DNA of 64,000 nucleotides from assembly GCF_001514265.1 (NCBI RefSeq), contig NZ_KQ948989.1:958367-1022366 (forward strand), in the 5' to 3' direction. Numbering within the stretch: the first letter of the stretch is position 1; every line of letters begins with the position of its first letter. This document shows positions 8,930 to 17,875 of the stretch, piece after piece. The notes under the pieces were generated by a model. It was not told the DNA's origin and did no database searches. It was given only the letters and a program-made list of their open reading frames with translations. The translations under genes and the position numbers were made by a program. The DNA comes from Streptomyces resistomycificus. GTDB taxonomy: Bacteria; Actinomycetota; Actinomycetes; Streptomycetales; Streptomycetaceae.

Positions 8930-8946
8930 TCTGACTGGGTGTCAGA
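8930..8946. promoter_or_regulatory. Inverted repeat in the divergent fadD/hydratase promoter region
   Basis: TCTGAC, five bases, GTCAGA lies in the 195-bp gap between the ligase and hydratase starts. Size and placement fit a TetR-family operator controlling both directions. No regulator gene is adjacent. Confidence 0.5.
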
Positions 8947-9012
8947 AAACCCTTGAAGTGCCCACGCGCCTCCTGCAACCTGTTCTCGTTCTCTCAGAGG
9001 GGAGATGGGCAA

Positions 9013-9813
9013 ATGGGTGGGACGGAACACCTCACCGTGCGGCGCGAGGGCGCCACACTGGTGCTCACGCTCAACAGGCCCGACGCCAGGAACGCACTCT
9101 CGCTGGCCATGCTCGTCGGCCTGTACGACGGCTGGGTCGAGGCCGACGAGGACGACGAGGTCCGCTCGATCGTGCTGACCGGCGCGGGCGGCGCGTTCTG
9201 CGCCGGCATGGACCTCAAGGCCCTCGCCGGCCAGGGCATGGAGGGTGAACGCCACCGGCACCGCCTCGAGGCCGACCCCGACCTCCACTGGAAGGCGATG
9301 CTGCGCCACCACCGCCCCCGCAAGCCGGTCGTCGCGGCCGTCGAGGGGCACTGCGTGGCGGGCGGCACCGAGATCCTGCAGGGCACCGACATCCGGGTGG
9401 CGGGCGAGTCGGCCACCTTCGGGCTGTTCGAGGTCAGGCGCGGCCTGTTCCCGATCGGCGGTTCCACCGTCCGGCTGCAACGGCAGATCCCGCGCACCCA
9501 CGCCCTGGAGATGCTGCTCACCGGCCGCCCCTACAGTGCCCGCGAGGCCGCCGCCATCGGTCTGGTCGGCCATGTCGTCCCCGACGGCACGGCCCTCGAC
9601 CGGGCCCTGGAGATCGCGGAACAGATCAACGCGTGCGGCCCGCTGGCCGTCGAGGCCGTCAAGGCCTCGGTGTACGAGACCGCCGAGATGACCGAGGCCG
9701 ACGGGCTCGCCGCCGAACTCAAGCGCGGCTGGCCGATCTTCGACACCGCCGACGCCAAGGAGGGCGCCCGCGCCTTCGCCCAGAAGCGCCCGCCCGCCTA
9801 CAAGCGCGCCTGA
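9013..9813 (+). CDS. Enoyl-CoA hydratase/isomerase family protein
   Basis: A 266-residue crotonase. Oxyanion-hole segments AFCAGMDLKAL (about 61-71) and CVAGGTEI (114-121) are present; Glu120 and Glu140 (in FGLFEVRRG) occupy the two catalytic positions, so true hydration activity is plausible. It opens the plus-strand operon that continues with the DUF35 protein and two thiolases. The ATG at 9013 has GGGGAG nearby; an in-frame ATG at 8953 lies in the promoter zone and lacks a ribosome site. Confidence 0.87.
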   Translation: MGGTEHLTVRREGATLVLTLNRPDARNALSLAMLVGLYDGWVEADEDDEVRSIVLTGAGGAFCAGMDLKALAGQGMEGERHRHRLEADPDLHWKAMLRHHRPRKPVVAAVEGHCVAGGTEILQGTDIRVAGESATFGLFEVRRGLFPIGGSTVRLQRQIPRTHALEMLLTGRPYSAREAAAIGLVGHVVPDGTALDRALEIAEQINACGPLAVEAVKASVYETAEMTEADGLAAELKRGWPIFDTADAKEGARAFAQKRPPAYKRA

Positions 9814-9860
9814 CCTCCCGTACCAGCGCGCCTGACCTCGCGCAGAAGGAGACGTCCGCA

Positions 9861-10802
9861 ATGCCCGAAGTCCTCGAAGCGCCGCTCGTCGTCGAGTTCC
9901 CCTTCACCCGCTCCCTGGGCCCCGTCCAGAGCGCCTTCCTCACCGGCCTGCGCGAACGCGTCGTCCTCGGGGTGCGGACCGGCGACGGCCGGATCCTGGT
10001 GCCGCCCGTCGAGTACGACCCCGTCACCGCCGAGGAGATCCGTGACCTGGTCGAGGTCGCCCCCACCGGCACCGTCACCACCTGGGCCTGGAACCACGCC
10101 CCCCGCCGCGGCCAGCCACTCGACACCCCCTTCGCCTGGGCCCTGGTCCGCCTCGACGGCGCCGACACCGCCCTCCTGCACGCCCTCGACGCCCCCGGCC
10201 CCGACGCCGTGCGCACCGGGATGCGCGTGCGCGTGCGCTGGGCCGGCGAACGCACCGGCGCCGTCACCGACATCGCGTGCTTCGAGCCGTACGACGGTGA
10301 CCCGGCCCAGCCATCCGGCCACACCGGCGACTTCGAGAACCCGGTCACCGGCATCGTCGCCCCGGCCCGACTCGACTACACCTACTCGCCAGGCCGGGCC
10401 CAGACCGACTACCTCCACGCCCTCTCCGACCGGCGGATGGTCGGCGAGCGCTGCCCTTCCTGCCGCAAGGTGTACGTCCCGCCGAGGGGGGCGTGCCCCA
10501 CCTGTGGCGTGGCCACATCGGAACAGGTGGACGTGGGGCCCCGCGGCACGGTCACCACGTTCTGCATCGTCAACATCAAGGCCAGGAACCTCGACATCGA
10601 GGTGCCCTACGTCTACGCCCACATCGCCCTGGACGGCGCCGACCTCGCCCTGCACGGCCGTATCGGAGGCATCCCCTACGACCAGGTGCGCATGGGACTG
10701 CGGGTCGAACCCGTGTGGACGGAGGGTGCCCGCCACCCCGACCACTACCGGCCCACCGGCGAGCCCGACGCGGACTACGAGACGTACAAGGAGCTGCTGT
10801 GA
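9861..10802 (+). CDS. Two-part DUF35/OB-fold acyl-CoA-associated protein with zinc ribbon
   Basis: A 313-residue protein made of two OB-fold halves. The first (about 40-140) lacks a zinc site. The second carries CPSC (198-201) and CPTC (212-215) followed by an OB fold. Such proteins (ChsH2/DUF35 type) dock with non-decarboxylating thiolases or aldolases and bind the acyl-CoA tail. The next gene overlaps its stop (GTGA) and encodes a thiolase homologue, supporting a physical complex. AAGGAG nine bases upstream fixes the ATG at 9861. Confidence 0.83.
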   Translation: MPEVLEAPLVVEFPFTRSLGPVQSAFLTGLRERVVLGVRTGDGRILVPPVEYDPVTAEEIRDLVEVAPTGTVTTWAWNHAPRRGQPLDTPFAWALVRLDGADTALLHALDAPGPDAVRTGMRVRVRWAGERTGAVTDIACFEPYDGDPAQPSGHTGDFENPVTGIVAPARLDYTYSPGRAQTDYLHALSDRRMVGERCPSCRKVYVPPRGACPTCGVATSEQVDVGPRGTVTTFCIVNIKARNLDIEVPYVYAHIALDGADLALHGRIGGIPYDQVRMGLRVEPVWTEGARHPDHYRPTGEPDADYETYKELL

Positions 10803-11824
10803 CGCGTGAGATTGCCGTGGTGGCCTTCGCCCGGACCGACCACCGGCGCGGCGCCGACGAGCTCTCCGAGGTGGAGATGCTTATGCCGGTCCTGCACGAA
10901 GTGCTCGACCGCACCGGCCTCAAGACCGCCGACATCGGTTTCACCTGCTCCGGCTCCTGCGACTACCTGGCCGGCCGCGCCTTCTCCTTCACCCTCGCCC
11001 TCGACGGGGTCGGCGCCTGGCCGCCGATCTCCGAGTCCCACGTCGAGATGGACGGCGCCTGGGCGCTGTACGAGGCGTGGACCAAGCTGCTGGCCGGCGA
11101 CGCCGACACCGCCCTCGTGTACTCCTACGGCAAGTCGACACCCGGCTCCGTCCGCGACGTCCTGACCCGCCAGCTCGACCCGTACTACGTGGCGCCCCTG
11201 TGGCCGGACTCCGTCGCCCTCGCCGCCCTCCAGGCCCAGGCCCTCATCGACGCCGGCGACACGGACGAGCCGGCACTGGCCGCGGTGGCGGCCCGGAGCC
11301 GTGGCTCCCGGGCCGACGCGGCGCCGCAGGGGGACTACGTCGTACGACCCCTGCGCACCGGCGACTGCCCGCCCGTCGTCGACGGAGCCGCCGCGGTCGT
11401 CCTCGCGGCCGGGGACCGGGCCCGGGAACTGTGCGAGCGTCCCGCCTGGATCCGCGGCATCGACCACCGCATCGAGGCACACGCCCTCGGCGTCCGCGAC
11501 CTCACCGACTCGCCCTCCACCCGTCTCGCCGCGGAGCGGGCGGGCGCCTTCCGGCGGCCCGTCGACACCGCGGAACTGCACGCGCCCTTCAGTTCGCAGG
11601 AGGTCGTGCTGCGCAAGGCGCTTCGGCTGGACGACGGCGTACGGGTCAACCCCTCCGGCGGCGCCCTCGCCGCCAACCCGGTCATGGCCGCCGGGCTCGT
11701 CCGCATCGGCGAGGCCGCCGCCGGTATCCACCGGGGCCGGTCCGACCGCGCCCTCGCCCACGCCACCTCCGGCCCCTGTCTCCAGCAGAACCTGGTCGCC
11801 GTACTCGAAGGGGATCCACGATGA
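10799..11824 (+). CDS. Thiolase-fold protein lacking the usual catalytic cysteine
   Basis: A 341-residue thiolase-superfamily protein, shorter than the usual 390. Normal thiolases have an N-terminal CxS nucleophile, a GHP histidine and a C-terminal CxGG cysteine. Here the N-terminal region is not obviously conserved, the middle reads NPSGGALAANPVMAAG without His, and the end reads ATSGPCLQQN. It is thus more like the Ltp/SCP-x aldolase group than a Claisen thiolase. The GTG start has AAGGAG five bases upstream and overlaps the DUF35 stop; the stop overlaps the next start by ATGA. Confidence 0.8.
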   Translation: MTREIAVVAFARTDHRRGADELSEVEMLMPVLHEVLDRTGLKTADIGFTCSGSCDYLAGRAFSFTLALDGVGAWPPISESHVEMDGAWALYEAWTKLLAGDADTALVYSYGKSTPGSVRDVLTRQLDPYYVAPLWPDSVALAALQAQALIDAGDTDEPALAAVAARSRGSRADAAPQGDYVVRPLRTGDCPPVVDGAAAVVLAAGDRARELCERPAWIRGIDHRIEAHALGVRDLTDSPSTRLAAERAGAFRRPVDTAELHAPFSSQEVVLRKALRLDDGVRVNPSGGALAANPVMAAGLVRIGEAAAGIHRGRSDRALAHATSGPCLQQNLVAVLEGDPR

Positions 11825-12987
11825 GCAAGGAGCCCGTGGCCGTCGTAGGGATCGGCCAGACCCGGCACGTGGCCGCGCGCCGGGACGTCTCCATCGCGGG
11901 GCTCGTGCGGGAGGCCGCGCAAAGGGCCCTGGAAGACGCCGAGTTGACCTGGGCGGACGTCGACGCCGTCGTCATCGGCAAGGCGCCCGACTTCTTCGAG
12001 GGCGTGATGATGCCGGAGCTGTACCTCGCCGACGCGTTGGGCGCCGTCGGCAAGCCCATGCTCCGGGTGCACACGGCGGGCTCGGTCGGCGGCTCGACCG
12101 CGCTGGTCGCCGCCAACCTGGTCGCCGCCCGCGTCCACGGCACGGTGCTGACGTTGGCCTTCGAAAAACAGTCCGAGTCCAACGCCATGTGGGGGCTGTC
12201 CCTGCCGATCCCCTTCCAGCAGCCGCTGCTGGCCGGCGCCGGCGGCTTCTTCGCCCCGCACGTGCGCGCGTACATGCGACGCAGCGGCGCCCCCGACACG
12301 GTCGGCTCGTTGGTCGCCTACAAGGACCGGCGCAACGCGCTGCGAAACCCCTACGCGCACCTGCACGAGCACGACATCACCCTGGAGAAGGTCCAGGCCT
12401 CGCCCATGCTCTGGGACCCGATCCGCTACTCGGAGACCTGCCCGTCCTCCGACGGCGCCTGCGCGATGGTCCTCACCGACCGGGCCGGAGCCGCCCGCGC
12501 CCCGCGTCCGGTCGCCTGGATGCACGGCGGCGCGATGCGCAGCGAACCCACCCTCTTCGCCGGCAAGGACTGCGTGTCGCCGCAGGCCGGCAAGGACTGC
12601 GCGGCCGACGTGTACCGGCAGGCCGGGATCGCCGACCCGCGCCGGGAGATCGACGCCGTCGAGATGTACGTGCCGTTCTCCTGGTACGAGCCCATGTGGC
12701 TGGAGAACCTCGGCTTCGCAGACGAGGGCGAGGGCTGGAAGCTCACCGAGTCCGGCGTGACCGAACTGGACGGAGACCTGCCCGTCGACATGTCCGGCGG
12801 CGTCCTGTCGACCAATCCCATCGGTGCCTCCGGCATGATCCGGTTCGCGGAGGCCGCGCTCCAGGTGCGCGGGCTGGCCGGGGAACACCAGGTCGAGGGC
12901 GCCCGGCGGGTGCTGGGGCACGCCTACGGCGGCGGATCGCAGTTCTTCTCCATGTGGCTCGTGGGGTCCGAGCCCCCCGCCTCCTGA
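11821..12987 (+). CDS. Ltp/SCP-x-type thiolase (probable retro-aldolase partner)
   Basis: A 388-residue lipid-transfer-type thiolase. Where a thiolase would have its nucleophilic Cys it reads HTAGSVGGSTALVAA, the usual GHP site is STNPIGASGM, and the C-terminal Cys position reads HAYGGGSQF. This pattern matches Ltp2-like proteins, which with a DUF35 partner cleave side-chain beta-hydroxyacyl-CoAs by retro-aldol chemistry. It is coupled to the shorter homologue before it, so a heteromer with that protein and the DUF35 protein is likely. Substrate (steroid-like or branched acyl-CoA) is inferred. Confidence 0.82.
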   Translation: MSKEPVAVVGIGQTRHVAARRDVSIAGLVREAAQRALEDAELTWADVDAVVIGKAPDFFEGVMMPELYLADALGAVGKPMLRVHTAGSVGGSTALVAANLVAARVHGTVLTLAFEKQSESNAMWGLSLPIPFQQPLLAGAGGFFAPHVRAYMRRSGAPDTVGSLVAYKDRRNALRNPYAHLHEHDITLEKVQASPMLWDPIRYSETCPSSDGACAMVLTDRAGAARAPRPVAWMHGGAMRSEPTLFAGKDCVSPQAGKDCAADVYRQAGIADPRREIDAVEMYVPFSWYEPMWLENLGFADEGEGWKLTESGVTELDGDLPVDMSGGVLSTNPIGASGMIRFAEAALQVRGLAGEHQVEGARRVLGHAYGGGSQFFSMWLVGSEPPAS

Positions 12988-13069
12988 AAGTCCCCCTCAC
13001 GTGGCCTGTTGGGGCCCGGAACCGATCGCTAGGCTGGCCGCGGACGACGCAATCGGGAGGAGCACGGAC

Positions 13070-13312
13070 GTGGCCGAGACCACCATCCAGCAGCAGCCGC
13101 TCGTGGGCTGGGACAAGCCCGAGCTGGACCTCAGCAAGGCCGACTGGCACTCCAGCAGCCGTGGCCTGGGGGATGTCCAGATCGCCTTTGTCGAGGGATT
13201 CATCGCGATGCGCAACAGCGACCGGCCCGAGAGCCCCTCCCTGATCTTCACACCCGCGGAGTGGGGTGCCTTCGTGTCGGGCGCGAGGGAAGGGGAGTTC
13301 GACCTGACCTGA
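13070..13312 (+). CDS. DUF397 domain protein
   Basis: An 80-residue protein with the DUF397 signature: DWHSSSRGLGDVQIAFVEGF, then SLIFTPAEWGAFVSG. GGAGGAG seven bases before the GTG defines the start. In Streptomyces DUF397 genes usually follow a helix-turn-helix regulator with a DUF5753 domain and act with it (BldB-like small proteins). No such regulator is adjacent, so this copy is an orphan, with its own promoter in the 82-bp gap after the thiolase. Confidence 0.85.
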   Translation: MAETTIQQQPLVGWDKPELDLSKADWHSSSRGLGDVQIAFVEGFIAMRNSDRPESPSLIFTPAEWGAFVSGAREGEFDLT

Positions 13313-13499
13313 GCCGGCCGGCCGACACCGTGGACGCCGGGGGCCGTGACCGTCTGCCGTCACCCGCCGCCCGGCGGCCGATCCGGCGGTGTTCCGCCCG
13401 TTTTTCCGGACACACGACCCTGAACGCTTTCCCGGGACTCATGCCTGAGCAAGGCTGACCCCCGGAAGTGGAAGGTCGCAATCCGGAGGTGGGTGACCC

Positions 13500-14402
13500 A
13501 TGAGCGCTCTGCCGGTGGTCGCGGCGGTCGACGGTTCGGACGACAGCCTGCGCGCCCTGGACTGGGCCCTCGACGCCGCCCGTCGGCGTGAGGCGCCCCT
13601 GCGCGTGGTTCATGTGCGGCAGTACGCGGCCTGGCGCCAGTCCGAGGTTGTGGTCGCCGGTCTTGCGGACCCGGACGGCGACCCCGTGCTCGACCAGGTG
13701 CGCGGCCGCCTGGAGGGCCGGACCGGTCCCCCGGGGGCCGAGTACGTCGCCCTGGAGGGCGCGCCCGGCGCCCTGCTGCCCGAACTCGGCGCCACCGCCC
13801 AGCTGTTGGTGCTCGGCTCCCGGGGGCGCGGCGGCTTCGCCAGCCTGCTGCTCGGCTCCAACGGCATGGCCGCCGCCCGCGACGCCGAATGCCCGGTGGT
13901 CGTGGTGCCCCGGCCCGGACGCGAGGTGTACGGCGAGGCGTCGGCCGGGTCGGGCCCCCGCGTGGTCGTCGGCCTCCAGGTGGACAGCCCCGACGAGGCC
14001 ACCCTCGCCTTCGCCTTCGCCGAAGCGGCCCTGCGCGGCGCGCGACTCCAGGTCGTCGCCGCCTACCTCTGGCCGATCCACGACTGGGCCCTCCCCGGCG
14101 AACTCGCGCCCCTCATGATCGACCAGGACGTCGTCGAGCACGAGACGCGGGCCCTGGCCGAGGGCTTCCTCGCCCCGCACCGCGCCCGGCACCCCGACGT
14201 CCGCACCGACCCGTCCGTCGCGCCGGGCGCCGCGGCCGGCCACCTCGTCGCCGCCTCGAAGGGCGCCGACCTGGTCGTCGTCGGCCGCCACCGGCGCCGG
14301 CTGTCGGCGCCGGCCCGCATGATCGGTTCCGTCACCCAGGCCGTCCTCCTGCACGCGGCGAGCCCCGTCGCGGTGGTACCGCCGGCGCCACCCGGCGACT
14401 GA
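13500..14402 (+). CDS. Tandem universal stress protein
   Basis: A 300-residue protein with two Usp domains (about 5-148 and 153-296). The first has the ATP-binding signature LGSRGRGGFASLLLGSNG; the second (VGRHRRRLSAPARMIGSVT) is partly degenerate, so only the first may bind nucleotide. GGAGG lies upstream of the ATG. Streptomyces carries many such genes, often induced by hypoxia or stationary phase; no partner gene is adjacent here. Confidence 0.88.
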   Translation: MSALPVVAAVDGSDDSLRALDWALDAARRREAPLRVVHVRQYAAWRQSEVVVAGLADPDGDPVLDQVRGRLEGRTGPPGAEYVALEGAPGALLPELGATAQLLVLGSRGRGGFASLLLGSNGMAAARDAECPVVVVPRPGREVYGEASAGSGPRVVVGLQVDSPDEATLAFAFAEAALRGARLQVVAAYLWPIHDWALPGELAPLMIDQDVVEHETRALAEGFLAPHRARHPDVRTDPSVAPGAAAGHLVAASKGADLVVVGRHRRRLSAPARMIGSVTQAVLLHAASPVAVVPPAPPGD

Positions 14403-14439
14403 GACGACCTGCCCCCGCCGGTACCCGGAGACCGTGGAG

Positions 14440-14468
14440 CTAATGGATGTAGGCGGACCTATCATTAG
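14440..14468. promoter_or_regulatory. Inverted repeat directly upstream of the CGNR regulator
   Basis: CTAATG and CATTAG flank a further TAGG/CCTA pair, giving a near-perfect dyad of about 29 bp that ends four bases before the ATG of the CGNR gene. It overlaps the place where transcription should start, so it is a good autorepression operator candidate. Confidence 0.55.
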
Positions 14469-14472
14469 CGTC

Positions 14473-15072
14473 ATGCAGGACACGATCACCAGCGACGCCC
14501 GGCTCGTCCTCGACCTGGCGCTGACCATCCGCCACGACGGCCACGGCGGTGTCGCCGACGACCTGACCGACCCCGCCGGTCTCACGGCCTGGGTCCGGGC
14601 CCGCCCCGACGCCCTCCGGGACACCGCCGGGTACGCCGCCGACGAGGCCGCGCTCACCGCTGTCCGTGACCTGCGCGCGGCGATCCGCGCCCTCTTCGCC
14701 AGGGCCGTACGGCCCGCCGCCCCGAGCCCCGCCGACGCCGCCCGCCTCCTGCCCGTCCCCGAGGCCCTGGAGCGGCTCAACGCCGCTGCCGCCCGCACGC
14801 CCACCGTTCCCGAGCTGCACTGGGCCGAGGACGCCGAACCCGTCGTACGGCATCGGGCGGCACAGGGAGGGGGTGACCTCGGCGCGGCGATCGCGCACGC
14901 CGCGATCGCCTTCCTCGGCGGCCCCGAGCGGCAGCGACTGCGGTCCTGCCACGCGCCGCGCTGTGTGCGGTACTTCCTCAAGGAGCATCCGCGTCAGGAG
15001 TGGTGCAAGCCCTCCTGTGGAAACCGCGCCCGTGTGGCCCGCCACCACGAGCGTCACCGCGCGAGCGCCTAG
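14473..15072 (+). CDS. CGNR zinc-finger regulator (ABATE domain)
   Basis: A 199-residue protein. The N-terminal ABATE-type region (about 8-145) is thought to be a stress- or ligand-responsive domain. The C-terminus carries the CGNR zinc finger: CHAPRC, then WCKPSCGNR followed by an Arg/His-rich tail, giving four cysteine ligands. Proteins of this family are probable DNA-binding regulators. The ATG at 14473 lies inside or next to a dyad and has no ribosome site, so the mRNA may be leaderless; a second ATG at 14434 would be inside the dyad. Confidence 0.83.
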   Translation: MQDTITSDARLVLDLALTIRHDGHGGVADDLTDPAGLTAWVRARPDALRDTAGYAADEAALTAVRDLRAAIRALFARAVRPAAPSPADAARLLPVPEALERLNAAAARTPTVPELHWAEDAEPVVRHRAAQGGGDLGAAIAHAAIAFLGGPERQRLRSCHAPRCVRYFLKEHPRQEWCKPSCGNRARVARHHERHRASA

Positions 15073-15127
15073 GCGAGATGGACCGCCCGCACGTCATCGG
15101 GCAGGCCCGGGCACGTACCATGGCGGC

Positions 15128-15625
15128 ATGTCGTTCCTCCGCCGCCGTAGCGCCACGCCCGCCGGGCCCGACTTCGACGTACTGGCCATGGATCCTGGCG
15201 ACTGGCCCGGAAACCTGGGCGCCGGCCTGCTGCCCGCGCCGGACGGCACCTGCCAGGGCGTCTACCTCCGATACGACCTGTTCGGCGGCCGCGGCCCCGC
15301 GATGATCATCGGGAACCTGCCCGAGGGCTCCCCGGCCCGCGAGGTCACCGACGGCGAGATCCCCTTCGAGGTCGGCCAGCTGCTGCTCGCGCTGGAGAAC
15401 GACGAGGAGGTCACCGTCGTCGGCAGCGAGGACGTCCCGGTGATGCAGGGCGACAACCTGCTGATCGTGCGCCGCCTCAAACTGTCGGAGAGCCGGATCT
15501 CCTGCGTGCAGTTCGACCGCAGCGACAACGTCCTGGTGACCATCGCCGCCTGGGACCGCCCCATCACCGACGACCTGTACGCCCTGCTGAAGCCGCTCCC
15601 CGCGGAGCTTTTCCAGCAGGGCTGA
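15128..15625 (+). CDS. Conserved hypothetical protein
   Basis: A 165-residue soluble, acidic protein beginning MSFLRRRSATPAGPDFDVLAM. No catalytic motif, signal peptide or membrane segment is visible. The alternation of short hydrophobic strands (for example GPAMIIGNL, QLLLALEND, NVLVTIAAW) suggests a beta-rich fold. It is preceded by a short gap after the CGNR gene and converges on the amidase. I cannot name its function. Confidence 0.75.
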   Translation: MSFLRRRSATPAGPDFDVLAMDPGDWPGNLGAGLLPAPDGTCQGVYLRYDLFGGRGPAMIIGNLPEGSPAREVTDGEIPFEVGQLLLALENDEEVTVVGSEDVPVMQGDNLLIVRRLKLSESRISCVQFDRSDNVLVTIAAWDRPITDDLYALLKPLPAELFQQG

Positions 15626-15634
15626 GGCCCTCGG

Positions 15635-17602
15635 CTACCCGGCCGACCGCTCCGCGCGGACGTCAGCCGCCCGCACGAACGCCACCCGGTGGCCGAACTG
15701 GATCTCGTAGTACTGATCCTTGCCGACCACGACCCTGTGGTCGGCCTCGTCGAAGGTCACCGCGTAGTAGTACTGGCCGGGCACCTTGTCACCGGCCACG
15801 TACCTCTGGCCCGCGAGCAGCTGGTACGGCAGCGGCGACACCGCCTGGGCGGGCACCCCCGCCGGGTACGCGGAGGCCTCCGGGTAGGCGCGACCGTACA
15901 CGGGGATGCTCGTCAGGCCTTCCCTGGGTGTCACGAGAAGGCCGGTCGCGTTCACCGCGGCCCGGTTCTTCTTCGCGTTCTTGAACCATGCCTTCTGACC
16001 GAGATACCAGATCGCCGTCCAGTCACCCTCGCGGCCCGCGACCGCGTACTGCTGACCGGTGGAGACCCGGGAGGACAGGTCGTTGACCCCGGTGCCGGGC
16101 GTGCCGCCGATACCGACGTCCTTGATCAGGGGGTAGGTCTCACCGGGCCCGGAGTACAGCCGCACCGCACTCGAACCGTGGGCCGCGCACGGCTCGTCCT
16201 TCGCCACGCAACCCGTGAACCCCGGCTGGTTGGTGGCGTAGTCCGGGCGGATCGTCACCACGTCGGCGTCCTTGCCGGCCGTGGCCTCGAAGGGGCGGCC
16301 CAGCAGGGCGAAGTAGTGGCGCCAGTCCCAGTACGGGCCCGGGTCGGTGTGCATGCCGCCGACGGTCGCCGTGGTCGGACCAGGCACGTTGTCGTGGCCG
16401 ATGATGTGCTGCCGGTCCAGCGGGATGTCGTACTTCTTCGCCAGGTACTTCACCAGTCGCGCCGACGAGCGGTACATCGCCTCCGTGTACCAGGCGTCCG
16501 GGTTCGCCAGGAAGCCCTCGTGTTCCAGACCGACCGACCTGGCGTTGACGTACCAGTTGCCCGCGTGCCAGGCCACGTCCTTCGCCTTCACGTGCTGGGC
16601 GATGTGGCCGTCCGTGGAGCGCAGCGAGTAGTTCCACGACACGTAGGTGGGGTCCTGGACCAGGTCGAGGACCCCCTCCCAGGCGCCCTCCGTGTCATGG
16701 ACGACGATGTAGTCGATGTCCTGGGACCGCGGGCGGTCGCCCGTGTCGTGGTTGCCGTAGTCGCCGTCGCCGAACTCCTCGTAGGGGGCCGGGATCCACT
16801 CGCACGACACCGTCGTCGGGCACTCCGTGCCCTCGGTGTCCAGCGTGCGCAGCCCCGTGCGCGCCAGCTGCGCGGTGTCGGCGGCCAGGCCCGGCCGGGC
16901 GGCCAGGGACACCTGCTGACCCGCGTCGGTGACGCGCTGCGCGCCGGTGCGCAGCACGTCGAACACGTCGTCGGCGTACGCGGCGCCCGTCGCGGTGTCG
17001 TCGGCGCCGGAGAATCGGGCCACCGCGCCGTACCAGTCCGCCGGGTCGTCGCTCAGGGGTTCGCCGAGGTCCTGTTGGGCGGCGGCGAGCAGCGCGGCAC
17101 CGCCCGCCACGTTCGCGGCGGCGTCATCGCGCAGTCGCCCGGGGGCGAGGCCGGTCAGTTCGGCCGCCCTCGGCAGGGTCCTGAGACGGGCGGGGAGGTC
17201 TGAGGGCCGGGGCATCTTCGCCTCGGGGCGCAGAGGGGCGCGGGCGCTGTCGCCGCGGGGGTCCTCCGTACCCTCGCTGTGGTGCGGCGGGGCCTCGGCG
17301 AGCGCGGTGCGGGCGTCGGTGAGGTGCATCGGGCCGTACCCGCCGGTCACGCTGGGCGCGCCGGCGTGCGCGTCCCAGCGGGACTGCAGGTAGGAGACGC
17401 CTAGGAGCACGCTCTGCGGCACCCGGTACTCGGCGGCCGCGGCGGCGAACGCCCGCTGCAGCCCGGACGCGGAGGTCCCGGCGTCGGACGGGGCCGCGCC
17501 GAGCAGCGGCACCAGCAGGGCGGCGGTCCCCACCGCGCCCGCGGCCCTTCGGAGGCGTCTGTGCCCGGCGGCTCGGTCGGTGGCGGTGGCGGATTCTCGC
17601 AA
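15635..17602 (-). CDS. Secreted N-acetylmuramoyl-L-alanine amidase with lysozyme-like N-domain
   Basis: A 655-residue exported wall hydrolase. Signal peptide about 1-42 (twin Arg-rich n-region, hydrophobic core, cleavage near APSDAG). Residues 48-215 resemble a lytic-transglycosylase-like module (YLQSRWDAHAG, GGYGPMHLTDA). The amidase_2/PGRP domain spans 295-435: H302 in VVHDTEGAW, E360 in GLEHEG, and H418/D420 in HTDPG would bind zinc and catalyse. The tail (about 460-650) is SH3-like. The TTG start has GGAGG five bases upstream. Cleaves the amide between MurNAc and the stem peptide; likely used in growth or development. Confidence 0.88.
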   Translation of the reverse strand: MRESATATDRAAGHRRLRRAAGAVGTAALLVPLLGAAPSDAGTSASGLQRAFAAAAAEYRVPQSVLLGVSYLQSRWDAHAGAPSVTGGYGPMHLTDARTALAEAPPHHSEGTEDPRGDSARAPLRPEAKMPRPSDLPARLRTLPRAAELTGLAPGRLRDDAAANVAGGAALLAAAQQDLGEPLSDDPADWYGAVARFSGADDTATGAAYADDVFDVLRTGAQRVTDAGQQVSLAARPGLAADTAQLARTGLRTLDTEGTECPTTVSCEWIPAPYEEFGDGDYGNHDTGDRPRSQDIDYIVVHDTEGAWEGVLDLVQDPTYVSWNYSLRSTDGHIAQHVKAKDVAWHAGNWYVNARSVGLEHEGFLANPDAWYTEAMYRSSARLVKYLAKKYDIPLDRQHIIGHDNVPGPTTATVGGMHTDPGPYWDWRHYFALLGRPFEATAGKDADVVTIRPDYATNQPGFTGCVAKDEPCAAHGSSAVRLYSGPGETYPLIKDVGIGGTPGTGVNDLSSRVSTGQQYAVAGREGDWTAIWYLGQKAWFKNAKKNRAAVNATGLLVTPREGLTSIPVYGRAYPEASAYPAGVPAQAVSPLPYQLLAGQRYVAGDKVPGQYYYAVTFDEADHRVVVGKDQYYEIQFGHRVAFVRAADVRAERSAG

Positions 17603-17822
17603 TGCAGCCTCCTGGGACGGTCGAGCGCGATGCGCCGTGCGGGGCCGGGCGTCCGTCAGTGGTACCGGCTCGCCGACGACCCGTCAATGATGCCCAGGAC
17701 GAGGTGATTTCCCACGTCAGTCGAGGTGGGAGGGGAGTTTCGCGGTGGCGCCCCGCGGACCTGCGGGGCGCCAGTGGCGTACACCAATGGGCCGTTCGGA
17801 CCCGAAAGCGAGGCCCCGACAT

Positions 17823-17870
17823 ACGACGGTCCGCGGTGCGCCGCTCGCGTGGCGCACCGCGGACCGTCGT
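17823..17870. terminator. Strong 20-bp hairpin terminator
   Basis: Two perfect 20-bp arms (ACGACGGTCC and so on) flank an 8-base loop just downstream of the phosphotransferase stop at 17876. It would end transcription of that minus-strand gene before the amidase. Confidence 0.85.
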
Positions 17871-17875
17871 CCCCG

